Assembly (NCBI GenBank): GCA_015494725.1
Contig: WGAR01000052.1
Coordinates: 1-31,167 of the forward strand
Reading direction: 5' to 3'
DNA: 31,167 nucleotides
Source of the DNA: Thermodesulfobacteriaceae bacterium
Lineage (GTDB): Bacteria > Desulfobacterota > Thermodesulfobacteria > Thermodesulfobacteriales > Thermodesulfobacteriaceae
A program made the translations under genes and the position numbers. Positions 8,823-16,981 of this stretch are shown here, piece by piece (position 1 is the stretch's first letter; every line of letters begins with the position of its first letter). The notes under the pieces are model-generated. The model saw only the letters and a list, made by a program, of their open reading frames with translations. It did no database searches and was not told the DNA's origin.

Positions 8823-9713
8823 ATGCGGACTCTGGCCGAAGACTTGCGCAGCATGGGGCTGACCACCAAAGAAGGAGTGAGCCTGCGGCGTTATACCACC
8901 GTGCGCACCGGGGGAAGAGCCGCCCTGATGGTCTTTCCGCGGACCCTGGGCGAACTGGAAAAACTCTGGCTTTACCTTCAGCGTCGCGGGGTCCCCTATT
9001 TCCTTCTGGCCGGGGGCAGCAAGGTCCTTTTCCCGGATGAAGGGTTTTCCGGGGTGGTGATCAATCTTCGTCATCTCTCCGGTTTTCGGGAGCTCTCTCC
9101 CGGACGCCTGGAGGTGCTCTGCGGAACCCCGGTGGCGGCGCTCATAGCTTACGGACTAAAAAGAGGTTTCCGGGGCTTCGAGTTTCTGGCCGGCGTGCCG
9201 GCCACCCTGGGCGGTGCCATCCGCATGAATGCCGGGGCCTTCGGGCAGACCACCGGAACCCTGGTGGAGGAGGTCTGGTTCCTCGACTCCCGGGGGCTCC
9301 GAAAGGTGGAGCGCACCGGGCTCTCCTTCCGTTACCGCCGGCTGGTCCCCGAGGGCCTGGTGGCCAAGGCGGTGGTGCGTCTCCTTCCGGCTTCCCCCCC
9401 GGAGGTGCGGGAGAGGGTGAAGGCCTTAATCCGGGAGCGCCGGTGCAAACAACCCCTGGGGCAGCCTTCCTTCGGCAGTGCCTTTCTCAATCCGGATACC
9501 GGGCCCCCGGCGGGCTGGCTCATCGAAAGGGTCGGGCTCAAAGGCAAAAGGCGGGGGGGAGCCCGGATAAGTCCCCGGCACGCCAATTTCATTGTCAACG
9601 AGGGAGGGGCGCGCAGTCAGGATATCCTGGATTTGATGGAGGAGGCCCGGGAGAGGGTCTTTCACCGCTTCGGAATCCTGCTTCAGACGGAGGTCAGGGT
9701 TGTTCGGGCGTAG
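8823..9713 (+). CDS. murB: UDP-N-acetylenolpyruvoylglucosamine reductase
   Basis: Cytoplasmic FAD-dependent reductase giving UDP-MurNAc. The 296-residue length fits the shorter MurB type lacking the extra loop of the E. coli enzyme. Seen motifs are YTTVRTGG near the N-terminus, LLAGGSKVLF (FAD-binding region), GFEFLAGVPATLGGAIRMNAGA, and SFGSAFLNP, which includes the serine that acts as general acid in this family. C-terminal HANFIVNEGGA is typical. ATG 8823 is one base after the murC stop. A ddl gene, frequently the next gene, is absent; ftsQ follows directly with a 14-base overlap. Confidence 0.96.
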   Translation: MRTLAEDLRSMGLTTKEGVSLRRYTTVRTGGRAALMVFPRTLGELEKLWLYLQRRGVPYFLLAGGSKVLFPDEGFSGVVINLRHLSGFRELSPGRLEVLCGTPVAALIAYGLKRGFRGFEFLAGVPATLGGAIRMNAGAFGQTTGTLVEEVWFLDSRGLRKVERTGLSFRYRRLVPEGLVAKAVVRLLPASPPEVRERVKALIRERRCKQPLGQPSFGSAFLNPDTGPPAGWLIERVGLKGKRRGGARISPRHANFIVNEGGARSQDILDLMEEARERVFHRFGILLQTEVRVVRA

Positions 9714-10446
9714 GAGGGGCTGGCTTAAACTTGTTGCGGGGATATTGGGTCTGGGGGTCTTTTTCCTGGGGGGCTGGCTTTTTCTGCACCGGGTGAATCT
9801 CTTCCCTCTTGAGGAGGTGCGCTTTGAGGGCCTGAAAAGGGTCTCGGAGGCGGAACTCCGTCAGATCCTTCCGGTGGAAAGGGGGACTAATCTCTTCCGG
9901 GTGAATCTAAAGGAGGTGAAAAGAGTCCTGGAAAGACATCCCTGGGTGGCTTCGGTGGAGGTCTCGCGGGATCTGCCGCATACCCTGAAAATATACGTGC
10001 AGGAGGAGGATCCCATAGCCCTGGTGGTCCTTTCCGGCAAACTTTATTTTGTGGATCCCTGGGGGAAGGTCTTTGCCCGGGCCCCCCGCAAGGCCCTTTT
10101 CGACTATCCGGTGGTAAATGTGGAGAAACCCTCCCTCCTGCAGAAGGAAGCCGATTTTTTGCGTCTTATGGCCTGGGTGCGGGATAAAGATATCTATCTT
10201 CCCTGCTACGAGAGTTTCTCCCAGATCTATCTGGGATCCGACCGGATCATCCTCTATACCAAGGATGGTCTTAGGATCCGGTTTGACCCCGAGCCCCTGG
10301 CCCAGCTTAAGGCCGACTATCGCAGACTGGATCGGATCATGACCTATCTTTACCAGGAAGGGCTTTACCGGAAGGCTGCGGCCATAAGGCTTGATTATCC
10401 GGGAAATACGGCCCTCCTGGCCTATCGAGAGGAGCCGAAAAGATGA
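9700..10446 (+). CDS. ftsQ: Cell division protein FtsQ (POTRA domain)
   Basis: Bitopic inner-membrane divisome protein linking early and late division proteins. The 248-residue protein has a short basic cytoplasmic tail (RRR), one membrane segment at about residues 10-28, then a POTRA domain starting with PLEEVRFEGLKRVSEAEL and continuing through HPWVASVEVSRDLPHTLKI, then the FtsQ beta domain. The start is TTG 9700 inside murB, preceded by a GGAGGT site; it puts the basic residues ahead of the membrane segment as expected. It overlaps ftsA by four bases (ATGA). Confidence 0.93.
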   Translation: MFGRRRGWLKLVAGILGLGVFFLGGWLFLHRVNLFPLEEVRFEGLKRVSEAELRQILPVERGTNLFRVNLKEVKRVLERHPWVASVEVSRDLPHTLKIYVQEEDPIALVVLSGKLYFVDPWGKVFARAPRKALFDYPVVNVEKPSLLQKEADFLRLMAWVRDKDIYLPCYESFSQIYLGSDRIILYTKDGLRIRFDPEPLAQLKADYRRLDRIMTYLYQEGLYRKAAAIRLDYPGNTALLAYREEPKR

Positions 10447-11663
10447 AAGGCCCGAAGGAAAGATCTCTGCTGGCGGCCCTGGACGTAGGAACCAGCAAGA
10501 TATGCTGTCTCATTGCCGAAAAAAAGGAGGAGGAACTCACGGTCCTGGGGGTGGGGCTTTCCCCGGCCCGCGGTCTGCGGAAGGGGGTGGTAATCAACAT
10601 CGAGGAAGCCGGCGAGGGGATTCGTCAGGCCCGGCAGGAGGCCGAGGCCCAGGCCTACGAAGAGATCCGGGAGGTCATCACCGGTATTGCCGGTTCCCAT
10701 ATCCAGAGTCGGGAAAGCCCCGGGGTTATCGCCCTCAAGGAGGGAGAGGTTCGGCCCGAGGACGTGGAACGGGTGCTCGAGGCGGCGCGGGCGGTCACCC
10801 TTTCGGAGGATCGAATCATCCTCCACGTCCTTCCTCAGGAATACAGTGTGGATCGGCAGAGCGGGATCCTTCATCCCGTGGGGATGAGCGGGGTGCGTCT
10901 GGAGGCCCGGGCCCTTCTGGTGGAGGCCTCGGCCTCGGCGGTCCAGAATCTCCTTAAATGTGCAAACTGGGCCGGGCTCGAGGTCTCCGCGGTGGTGCTC
11001 CAGGCCCTGGCTTCGGCCGAGGCGGTGCTCACCCCGGAAGAAAAGGAACTCGGGGTGGCCCTGATCGATTTCGGCGGAGGCACCACCGACATAGCCGTCT
11101 TTGCCGAGGGGTCCCTACGCTATACGGCTTCGGTGCCGGTGGGAGGGGATCTTCTGACTACCGATCTTACCGTGGGATTGAAGGCCCCGCGCGCAGCCGC
11201 CGAAAGGATCAAGGAAACCTACGGAGTATGCCTTCCCGAACTGGTGGAAAACGACGAGACCCTGGAGGTCCCTTCTCTGGGACAGAAACCCCCGCGCCGA
11301 ATCTCGCGAAGGATCCTGGCGGAAATACTGGAGCCCCGGGTACAGGAACTCCTGGAGATCCTCAACACCAACCTGGAACATTCCGGTCTCAAGGGTCGTC
11401 TGAGTGCCGGGGTGGTCATCACCGGAGGTTCGGCCCTGCTCGCCGGGCTTCCGGAATTTGCCGAACAGATTTTCGAGCTACCGGTACGTATCGGATATCC
11501 GGCCCGGCTCTCCGGGCTGGGGGAGGAGGTGAATCATCCTCGTCTCTCCACCGCGGTCGGGCTTCTGCTCTATGCCGACCGATACCTGAATGTGTCTTCG
11601 GAAAAGACGTCCTCTGAGGGGTTGATGGCCAAGGTTAAGAAAATACTGGGTTTAGGGGGGTAA
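10443..11663 (+). CDS. ftsA: Cell division protein FtsA
   Basis: Actin-like ATPase that tethers FtsZ to the inner membrane and recruits later divisome proteins. The 406-residue protein has the actin-fold phosphate-binding loops LDVGTSKICCLIAE and DFGGGTTDIAVF and the adenosine-binding VITGGSALLAGLPEFAE. The C-terminus ends in a short amphipathic segment (EGLMAKVKKILGLGG), which fits the membrane-targeting helix of the family. The start overlaps ftsQ and the stop is two bases from ftsZ, as in most dcw clusters. Confidence 0.97.
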   Translation: MKGPKERSLLAALDVGTSKICCLIAEKKEEELTVLGVGLSPARGLRKGVVINIEEAGEGIRQARQEAEAQAYEEIREVITGIAGSHIQSRESPGVIALKEGEVRPEDVERVLEAARAVTLSEDRIILHVLPQEYSVDRQSGILHPVGMSGVRLEARALLVEASASAVQNLLKCANWAGLEVSAVVLQALASAEAVLTPEEKELGVALIDFGGGTTDIAVFAEGSLRYTASVPVGGDLLTTDLTVGLKAPRAAAERIKETYGVCLPELVENDETLEVPSLGQKPPRRISRRILAEILEPRVQELLEILNTNLEHSGLKGRLSAGVVITGGSALLAGLPEFAEQIFELPVRIGYPARLSGLGEEVNHPRLSTAVGLLLYADRYLNVSSEKTSSEGLMAKVKKILGLGG

Positions 11664-11665
11664 AG

Positions 11666-12796
11666 ATGAACTTTGAACTGGTGGAAAACGAATATCAGGC
11701 CCGCATAAAGGTGGTAGGGGTAGGTGGGGGAGGAGGCAACGCCATCCGGAACATGATTCGCAAGGGCCTCAAGGGGGTGGAATTTATCGCCGCCAATACC
11801 GATTATCGGGTCCTGGACCTCAATCCGGCCCCGGAAAAGATCCAGCTGGGCAAGGATCTGACCAAGGGGCTGGGAGCCGGGGGAAATCCCGAGGTGGGCA
11901 GGGAGGCGGCTCTGGAGGCCGAAGAGGAGATTCGTCGGGTGCTTTCCGGAGCGGACATGGTCTTTATCACCGCGGGTCTGGGAGGAGGTACAGGCACCGG
12001 AGCGGCCCCTATTTTTGCCCGGATAAGCAAGGAACTGGGGGCCCTTACCGTGGCCGTAGTCACCAAGCCCTTCCGTTTTGAAGGAAAACAGCGCATGCTG
12101 GTGGCCCAGCGGGGCTTGGAGGAACTGAAAAAATATGTGGATACTATTATCACCATTCCCAACGATCGTCTCCTGGCCATGGCCTCCCCCAATGCCAAAT
12201 TGATGGAGATGTTCGAAAGGGCCGACGACGTCCTTTATTATGCGGTGAGGGGTATCTCGGACCTGATCCTCTTTCCCGGATACGTGAATCTGGATTTTGC
12301 CGATGTGAGGGCGGTTATGACCGACATGGGCGGCTTGGCCCTCATGGGCACCGGGATAGCCAGCGGCGATCATCGAGCCGAGGCCGCGGCTCAGAGTGCC
12401 ATATCCAGTCCCCTTCTGGAGGATATTTCCATTTCCGGAGCCCGGGGGGTGCTTCTCAACATCACCGCCCATCCCGAAACCCTTACCATGGAGGAGGTCC
12501 AGCTTATCTCGGATAAGATTTCCCAGGAGGCCCACGAGGAGGCCAAGATCTTCTGGGGGGTGGTCTTCGACGAGGAGATCGGGGACGAACTCCGGGTAAC
12601 GGTCATAGCCACCGGCATTGGATCCCAGGAGGAGCGCGCCCGGGAAAAAGAACAGAAGATCCTGCCCTTTGAGAAGCCTCAGGAGGAAAAAGAGGAGAGA
12701 TCTGTGCGTACGCGGCGCCGCAGCCGCATCCTGGACTATATTCCCACCGAGGAGGAACTGGAGATCCCGGCTTTTTTGAGACGCAAGGCGGATTAG
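11666..12796 (+). CDS. ftsZ: Cell division protein FtsZ
   Basis: Tubulin-like GTPase forming the cytokinetic ring. The 376-residue protein has GVGGGGGNAIRNM at the nucleotide pocket, the tubulin signature GLGGGTGTGAAP, NLDFADVRAVM (T7-loop region completing the GTPase site of the next subunit), a charged linker rich in Glu/Lys/Arg, and a C-terminal peptide DYIPTEEELEIPAFLRRKAD that matches the FtsA-binding tail. ATG 11666 follows a G-rich ribosome-binding site at the end of ftsA. The stop codon interlocks with the stop of the convergent fumarase gene. Confidence 0.98.
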   Translation: MNFELVENEYQARIKVVGVGGGGGNAIRNMIRKGLKGVEFIAANTDYRVLDLNPAPEKIQLGKDLTKGLGAGGNPEVGREAALEAEEEIRRVLSGADMVFITAGLGGGTGTGAAPIFARISKELGALTVAVVTKPFRFEGKQRMLVAQRGLEELKKYVDTIITIPNDRLLAMASPNAKLMEMFERADDVLYYAVRGISDLILFPGYVNLDFADVRAVMTDMGGLALMGTGIASGDHRAEAAAQSAISSPLLEDISISGARGVLLNITAHPETLTMEEVQLISDKISQEAHEEAKIFWGVVFDEEIGDELRVTVIATGIGSQEERAREKEQKILPFEKPQEEKEERSVRTRRRSRILDYIPTEEELEIPAFLRRKAD

Positions 12797-13626
12797 AGCA
12801 CCATGCGGATCATACGGTGGGCATGGCACTGGAGGTTTACCGCCACCGGCAGGCTGGCAATGTGGGAGGGATGGGTCTCCAGGTGCACGGCCAGGGCCGT
12901 GGTGCGCCCCCCTAGCCCCAGGGGGCCTATGCCCAGGCGGTTTATTTCTCCCAGGATCTCCTTTTCCAGACGGGCCACCTCTTCCCGGGGATGGGGATTT
13001 CCCAGGGGGCGCAGGAGGGCCTTTTTGGCCAGGTAGGCCGCATATTCGAAGTCTCCCCCCAGCCCGATCCCCACCGTTACCGGGGGGCAGGGGTTGGCTC
13101 CGGCCTGAAGCACGGTTTCCACCACGAAACGTTTCACCCCTTCCAGCCCGGCGGCAGGGGGTAACATGGCCAGGCGACTCATGTTTTCACTGCCGCAACC
13201 CTTGGGCAGGAGAAAGATTTCCAGATCCTCGCCGGGAGTAAGTTCCAGGTGGATGATCCCCGGAGTATTGGTTCGGGTGTTCTTGCGGGAAAGGGCCTCA
13301 CACACTGAGGCCCGAAGATAGCCCCTTCGGGCTCCCTCACGCAGCCCTTCCTCTACCGCTGCATACAGTCCCCTTACCCGGACCTCCTCCCCCATGCGAA
13401 TGAAGACCACGGGTATCCCGGTATCCTGACACAGAGGCAGTCCGTTTTCCCGGGCCAGGCGGGCGTTTTCGAGGAGGATCTCTAGGGAGGCCCGGGCCAG
13501 AAGATAGTCTTCTTTTTCCCGGGCGTCCCGGAGGGCCTTTTCCACCTCCTGCGGCAATTCCCGTACCGCAAGCTCCAGTCCCCGGGCGATGGCCTCTACG
13601 ATCTTCCGGGAGGGTATCTCTCGCAT
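12793..13626 (-). CDS. Class I fumarate hydratase, alpha subunit ([4Fe-4S])
   Basis: Cytoplasmic iron-sulfur hydro-lyase subunit, catalysing fumarate to malate when paired with a beta subunit. The 277 residues correspond to the N-terminal half of class I fumarases. Three cysteines suitable for cluster binding are visible: LCQDTG (Cys66), KGCGSEN (Cys144) and NPCPPVTVGIGLGG (Cys180); the SRKNTRTNTPG segment is also typical. The beta subunit, usually the next gene downstream, is absent because ftsZ lies there convergently. L(+)-tartrate dehydratase alpha is a close relative and cannot be excluded by sequence alone. The start is ATG complementary to 13624-13626. Confidence 0.92.
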   Translation of the reverse strand: MREIPSRKIVEAIARGLELAVRELPQEVEKALRDAREKEDYLLARASLEILLENARLARENGLPLCQDTGIPVVFIRMGEEVRVRGLYAAVEEGLREGARRGYLRASVCEALSRKNTRTNTPGIIHLELTPGEDLEIFLLPKGCGSENMSRLAMLPPAAGLEGVKRFVVETVLQAGANPCPPVTVGIGLGGDFEYAAYLAKKALLRPLGNPHPREEVARLEKEILGEINRLGIGPLGLGGRTTALAVHLETHPSHIASLPVAVNLQCHAHRMIRMVL

Positions 13627-13690
13627 CCTCTTCCCATTTTCCTGCTTTTATCCTTAAAGTTCAACCCCGTTTCGAGGCAGGGTTTCAAGG

Positions 13691-13719
13691 TTGACCATAT
13701 CTTCAAAAAAGACTATTTT
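13691..13719 (+). promoter_or_regulatory. Sigma70-like promoter for ftsH
   Basis: TTGACC (13691-13696) and TATTTT (13714-13719) are separated by exactly 17 bases and lie about 30 bases before the ftsH start. The region 13627-13747 between the divergent fumarase and ftsH genes is the only long AT-rich non-coding stretch on this side of the window. It also contains an imperfect dyad (TCAACC at 13661-13666 with GGTTGA at 13689-13694) overlapping the -35 box, which could be an operator. I saw no convincing promoter for the - strand gene. Confidence 0.55.
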
Positions 13720-13747
13720 TAGCCAGATTCTTAAAGCGTGAAGGTAG

Positions 13748-15628
13748 ATGCCCAAAAAGAAGAAATCCACACCGTTACCGGAAGCTTATAGCCGTTACTG
13801 GCCCTGGATTATTATCGGTGGCCTGTTGTTGCTCTTTTTCGTGGGGCCTTTGTTTCTGACCTATCCCAAGGAGGAGATCGCCTATAGCGAGTTCAAGGTC
13901 CTGGCCCGTCAGGGGCTGGTGGACAATCTGGTCCTCTCCCAGGATTATATCGAGGGAGAGCTCAAGCCCGGTGCGGCGGAGGTCCTTTCGCGTTTACGAA
14001 AGAAACCCCTGAAGGTGGGCCGGTATTTTCGCACCGGTCGGGTGAACGATCCGGAGCTGATTCCCCTTCTGGAGAAGAAGGGCATTCGTTTCAAGGCTCA
14101 TCCCCGCTCCGGCTGGGTTTCCACGGTGCTTTCCTGGGTGCTTCCCCTTTTTCTGTTGGTGCTTTTCTGGCTTCTCCTCTTTCGACGCTTTGGCCCTCCG
14201 GAAGGCGGGGTTATGGGGATCGCCAAGAGCAAGGCCCGCATTTATGTCCAGGAGGACATCAAAGTCACCTTTAAGGACGTGGCCGGGGTGGATGAGGCGG
14301 TGGAGGAGTTGAAGGAGATCATCGAGTTTTTGAGGAATCCCCAGCGTTTCACCGCCCTGGGAGGGAAGATTCCCAAGGGGGTGCTTCTGGTGGGCCCTCC
14401 GGGCACGGGAAAGACGCTTCTGGCCCGGGCGGTGGCCGGGGAGGCCGGGGTGCCCTTCATCTCCATCTCCGGGTCCTCCTTCGTGGAGATGTTCGTGGGG
14501 GTGGGGGCGGCCCGGGTGCGGGATCTATTCGCCACCGCCGAACAAAAGGCTCCCTGCATCATCTTCATCGACGAGATCGACGCCCTGGGTAAAGTGAGGG
14601 GGGTTTCTCCGGTGGCCGGGGTGGACGAGAGGGAACAGACCCTAACCCAGCTTCTTACCGAGATGGACGGTTTCGATCCCAAAAAAGGCATCATTATTAT
14701 TGCCGCCACCAATCGTCCGGAGATCCTGGATCCGGCCCTGCTCCGTCCGGGAAGGTTCGATCGCCACATCGTGGTGGACCGGCCGGATTTAAAGGGCCGG
14801 GAGGAGATCCTGAAGATCCACACCCGGGAGGTGAAGCTCGCCCCGGACGTGGACCTCAAGGTCATCGCCGCCCGCACTCCGGGGATGGTGGGGGCGGATC
14901 TTGCCAACATCGTCAACGAGGCCTGTCTGCTTGCCGCCCGTAAGGGTAAGGACCAGGTGGAGATGGAGGATTTCGAAGAAGCCGTGGATCGGGTTATCGC
15001 CGGGCTTGAGAGAAAGAACCGCTATCTTTCCGCGGAAGAGAAGCGTCGCGTGGCCTATCACGAGACCGGGCATGCCCTGGTGGCGGCCTCGGTCCCCGGA
15101 GCCGATAAGGTGCACCGTATCTCCATCATCCCGCGGGGTATCGGGGCCCTGGGTTACACCCTGCAGCTTCCCACCGAGGACCGCTATCTCCTTACCCGGG
15201 GCGAGCTTCTGGATCGGCTGGCGGTGCTTCTGGGGGGGCGGGCGGCCGAGGAGCTGGTCTTTGAAGAGGTCTCCACCGGGGCCCAGAACGACCTGGAGAA
15301 GGCCACCGAGATCGCCCGGGCCATGGTCATGGACTACGGGATGAGCGACAAGCTGGGGCCCCAGACCTTCCGGCGGCGTGAGCATCTCTTCCTGGAGGTT
15401 CCCTTCCGCGAGCGGGAGCTCCTTTCCGAGGAGACGGCCCGGGCCATCGACGAGGAGGTGAGTCGTCTCCTGAGAGAGGCCTACTCCCGGGCCCGGGAGA
15501 TCCTTTCCCAGAACCGCGAACGCCTGGAAAAGATTGCCCAGCTTCTTCTGGAGAAGGAAGTCCTGGAAGGACAGGAACTGGAAGATCTGCTTTATTCCGG
15601 GGCGAAAAATTCCCGAGATCCGGACTAG
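13748..15628 (+). CDS. ftsH: ATP-dependent zinc metalloprotease FtsH
   Basis: Inner-membrane AAA+ protease that degrades misfolded membrane proteins and some regulators. The 626-residue protein has a lysine-rich N-terminus, a first membrane segment at about residues 18-38, a small periplasmic domain, a second membrane segment near residues 125-147, an AAA module with Walker A GPPGTGKT at 216-223, Walker B IIFIDEIDALG and an SRH-type NRPEILDPALLRPGRFDR, and the zinc site HETGH at 438-442, with a third acidic ligand expected in NDLEKATEIARAMV. It stands alone with its own promoter rather than next to the usual tilS/hpt or folP genes. Confidence 0.97.
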   Translation: MPKKKKSTPLPEAYSRYWPWIIIGGLLLLFFVGPLFLTYPKEEIAYSEFKVLARQGLVDNLVLSQDYIEGELKPGAAEVLSRLRKKPLKVGRYFRTGRVNDPELIPLLEKKGIRFKAHPRSGWVSTVLSWVLPLFLLVLFWLLLFRRFGPPEGGVMGIAKSKARIYVQEDIKVTFKDVAGVDEAVEELKEIIEFLRNPQRFTALGGKIPKGVLLVGPPGTGKTLLARAVAGEAGVPFISISGSSFVEMFVGVGAARVRDLFATAEQKAPCIIFIDEIDALGKVRGVSPVAGVDEREQTLTQLLTEMDGFDPKKGIIIIAATNRPEILDPALLRPGRFDRHIVVDRPDLKGREEILKIHTREVKLAPDVDLKVIAARTPGMVGADLANIVNEACLLAARKGKDQVEMEDFEEAVDRVIAGLERKNRYLSAEEKRRVAYHETGHALVAASVPGADKVHRISIIPRGIGALGYTLQLPTEDRYLLTRGELLDRLAVLLGGRAAEELVFEEVSTGAQNDLEKATEIARAMVMDYGMSDKLGPQTFRRREHLFLEVPFRERELLSEETARAIDEEVSRLLREAYSRAREILSQNRERLEKIAQLLLEKEVLEGQELEDLLYSGAKNSRDPD

Positions 15629-15645
15629 GAAATTTTTATTTCCTA
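15626..15645 (+). terminator. AT-rich hairpin at the end of ftsH (possible weak terminator)
   Basis: A perfect eight-base inverted repeat, TAGGAAAT and ATTTCCTA, with a TTTT loop begins on the ftsH stop codon. It is followed by AAAAG rather than a T-tract, so it is not a standard intrinsic terminator on this strand; it may protect the 3' end or act with a factor. Confidence 0.35.
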
Positions 15646-15665
15646 AAAGTCCCCCAAATCGTGTC

Positions 15666-15695
15666 TTGACAAACTATCATAGAATGATTTACAAA
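15666..15695 (+). promoter_or_regulatory. Strong sigma70-like promoter for the OmcS-like cytochrome gene
   Basis: A consensus -35 box TTGACA (15666-15671) is followed after 18 bases by TACAAA (15690-15695). The surrounding stretch 15646-15710 is clearly more AT-rich than the genes. A good ribosome-binding site, GGGAGGTGA (15721-15729), precedes the ATG at 15735. Confidence 0.6.
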
Positions 15696-15734
15696 TATTT
15701 AAGGAAGGAAATTAGAGTGTGGGAGGTGAAAGAT

Positions 15735-16913
15735 ATGCGTAAATACTATTGGTTGGGTTTTCTGGTTTTGGCTTTGCTCCTGTGGATGGGGCGGGTTCAA
15801 GCGCGGGTAAGCGGGGTGTGTAGCAACTGTCACACCATGCATAATTCCCAGGGCGGAAACCCCATGACCTATAACGGCCAGGGGCCCTATCGGATGCTCC
15901 TGCGGGGCGATTGTGTTGGGTGTCACGCCCAGGCCTTCTCCAACTCCAATGCCACCGGTGCCATTATTAACAGCATTCCTCAGGTCTATGTGATCGATCA
16001 GGGGGTAGGAAACGGGGCTACACTTTACAAATTCGATGATTTTAGTACTCGCGGAATCCTGGCCGGAGGTAACTTCTGGTACGTCACCCAGGGCGACCAG
16101 TACGGTCACAATGTAGCCGGGATCGTAAACAAAGACGCCACCCTGCAGACCCCGCCGGGTTTTGAGCCCAATTATGGTGGTGTGGCTCGTTCCAGCTGGC
16201 CGGCAGGCACTCAGGTGACCTGTGCCGGTACCTACGGATGTCACGGTGATCCTTCCAAGTCCGACGAGTTCGTGGCCCTTTCCGGTGCCCACCATGCCGA
16301 CGACTCTACGCTGGATGGAAGCACTCCCGGGAAGAGCTATCGGTTCCTGCTGGGTATCGCCGGAGTAGAAGATCCTAACTGGGAGCTTAACCCCAGCTCT
16401 TCGGCTCACAACGGTTACTATGCCACCTCCATTACCACCCGGGGTTCCGGGAACAGCACCGGGACTACTCCGGACACGGCCTCTATAAACTTCCTGTGTG
16501 CGGAGTGTCACGGAAAGTTCCATGACTATGTACTCGAGAACTCCGGGGCTTACGGAACCAGCAATCCCTGGGTGCGGCACCCGGTGGACTTTGCTCTGAG
16601 TCAGGCGGTGACCAGTTCCGACAATTATACCCAGTATCCGAACCCCAGCCTCTTCAATAGTGTCTCGGCGGTGGGTCAGTACTTCCCGGATGTGCCTCTG
16701 GGCAATACCGCCTATGGCTTCCCGGTGAACAACAACGGCACGGTGAGCTCCACGGTCAACTTCACTGGTAACGATGATATCGTACTCTGTCTCTCCTGCC
16801 ACAAGGCCCATGCTTCGCCCTGGCCGGATATGCTGCGGTGGGACTACAGTGCCTGTACGGCCGGCAATCAGAACGGAAACTGCGGTTGTTTCGCCTGTCA
16901 TACCAACAAGTAA
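15735..16913 (+). CDS. OmcS-like hexahaem c-type cytochrome, candidate extracellular nanowire subunit
   Basis: Secreted six-haem cytochrome of 392 residues with a cleavable signal peptide (about 1-24, ending VQARV). Haem motifs are CSNCH (29-33), CVGCH (60-64), C-X5-CH (163-170, sequence CAGTYGCH), CAECH (255-259), CLSCH (352-356) and CFACH (385-389). The order and the flanking words (CHTMHNSQGG after haem 1, GHN before haem 3, SYRFL, RHP after haem 4, CLSCHKAHAS at haem 5, last haem at the extreme C-terminus) match my memory of Geobacter sulfurreducens OmcS, whose filaments carry electrons outside the cell. Few residues separate out as a globular non-haem domain. ATG 15735 is chosen for its signal peptide and ribosome-binding site; the frame extends upstream into ftsH without meaning. 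It has its own promoter and a strong terminator, fitting an abundant structural protein. Filament formation itself is inferred. Confidence 0.88.
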   Translation: MRKYYWLGFLVLALLLWMGRVQARVSGVCSNCHTMHNSQGGNPMTYNGQGPYRMLLRGDCVGCHAQAFSNSNATGAIINSIPQVYVIDQGVGNGATLYKFDDFSTRGILAGGNFWYVTQGDQYGHNVAGIVNKDATLQTPPGFEPNYGGVARSSWPAGTQVTCAGTYGCHGDPSKSDEFVALSGAHHADDSTLDGSTPGKSYRFLLGIAGVEDPNWELNPSSSAHNGYYATSITTRGSGNSTGTTPDTASINFLCAECHGKFHDYVLENSGAYGTSNPWVRHPVDFALSQAVTSSDNYTQYPNPSLFNSVSAVGQYFPDVPLGNTAYGFPVNNNGTVSSTVNFTGNDDIVLCLSCHKAHASPWPDMLRWDYSACTAGNQNGNCGCFACHTNK

Positions 16914-16934
16914 GCTCGGCCCGAGCTCTTGACG

Positions 16935-16961
16935 AGGGGGGCCGCAAGGCCCCCCTTTTTT
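16935..16961 (+). terminator. Strong intrinsic terminator after the first OmcS-like gene
   Basis: GGGGGGCC (16936-16943), loop GCAA, GGCCCCCC (16948-16955), then six T (16956-16961). The GNRA-type tetraloop and all-GC stem make this a very strong rho-independent terminator. A smaller dyad, AGCTCGG/CCGAGCT (16913-16927), precedes it. Confidence 0.93.
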
Positions 16962-16981
16962 GAAGTTAGATTTGGTTGTCC

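Noticed and set aside
15534..15734. Upstream extension of the first OmcS-like frame into ftsH
   Set aside because: Open by chance; the signal peptide, ribosome-binding site and promoter all place the start at 15735.
16929..16934. TTGACG as a -35 box for the propeller operon
   Set aside because: No -10-like sequence at 16-18 bases; that position falls inside the C-rich arm and T-tract of the terminator.
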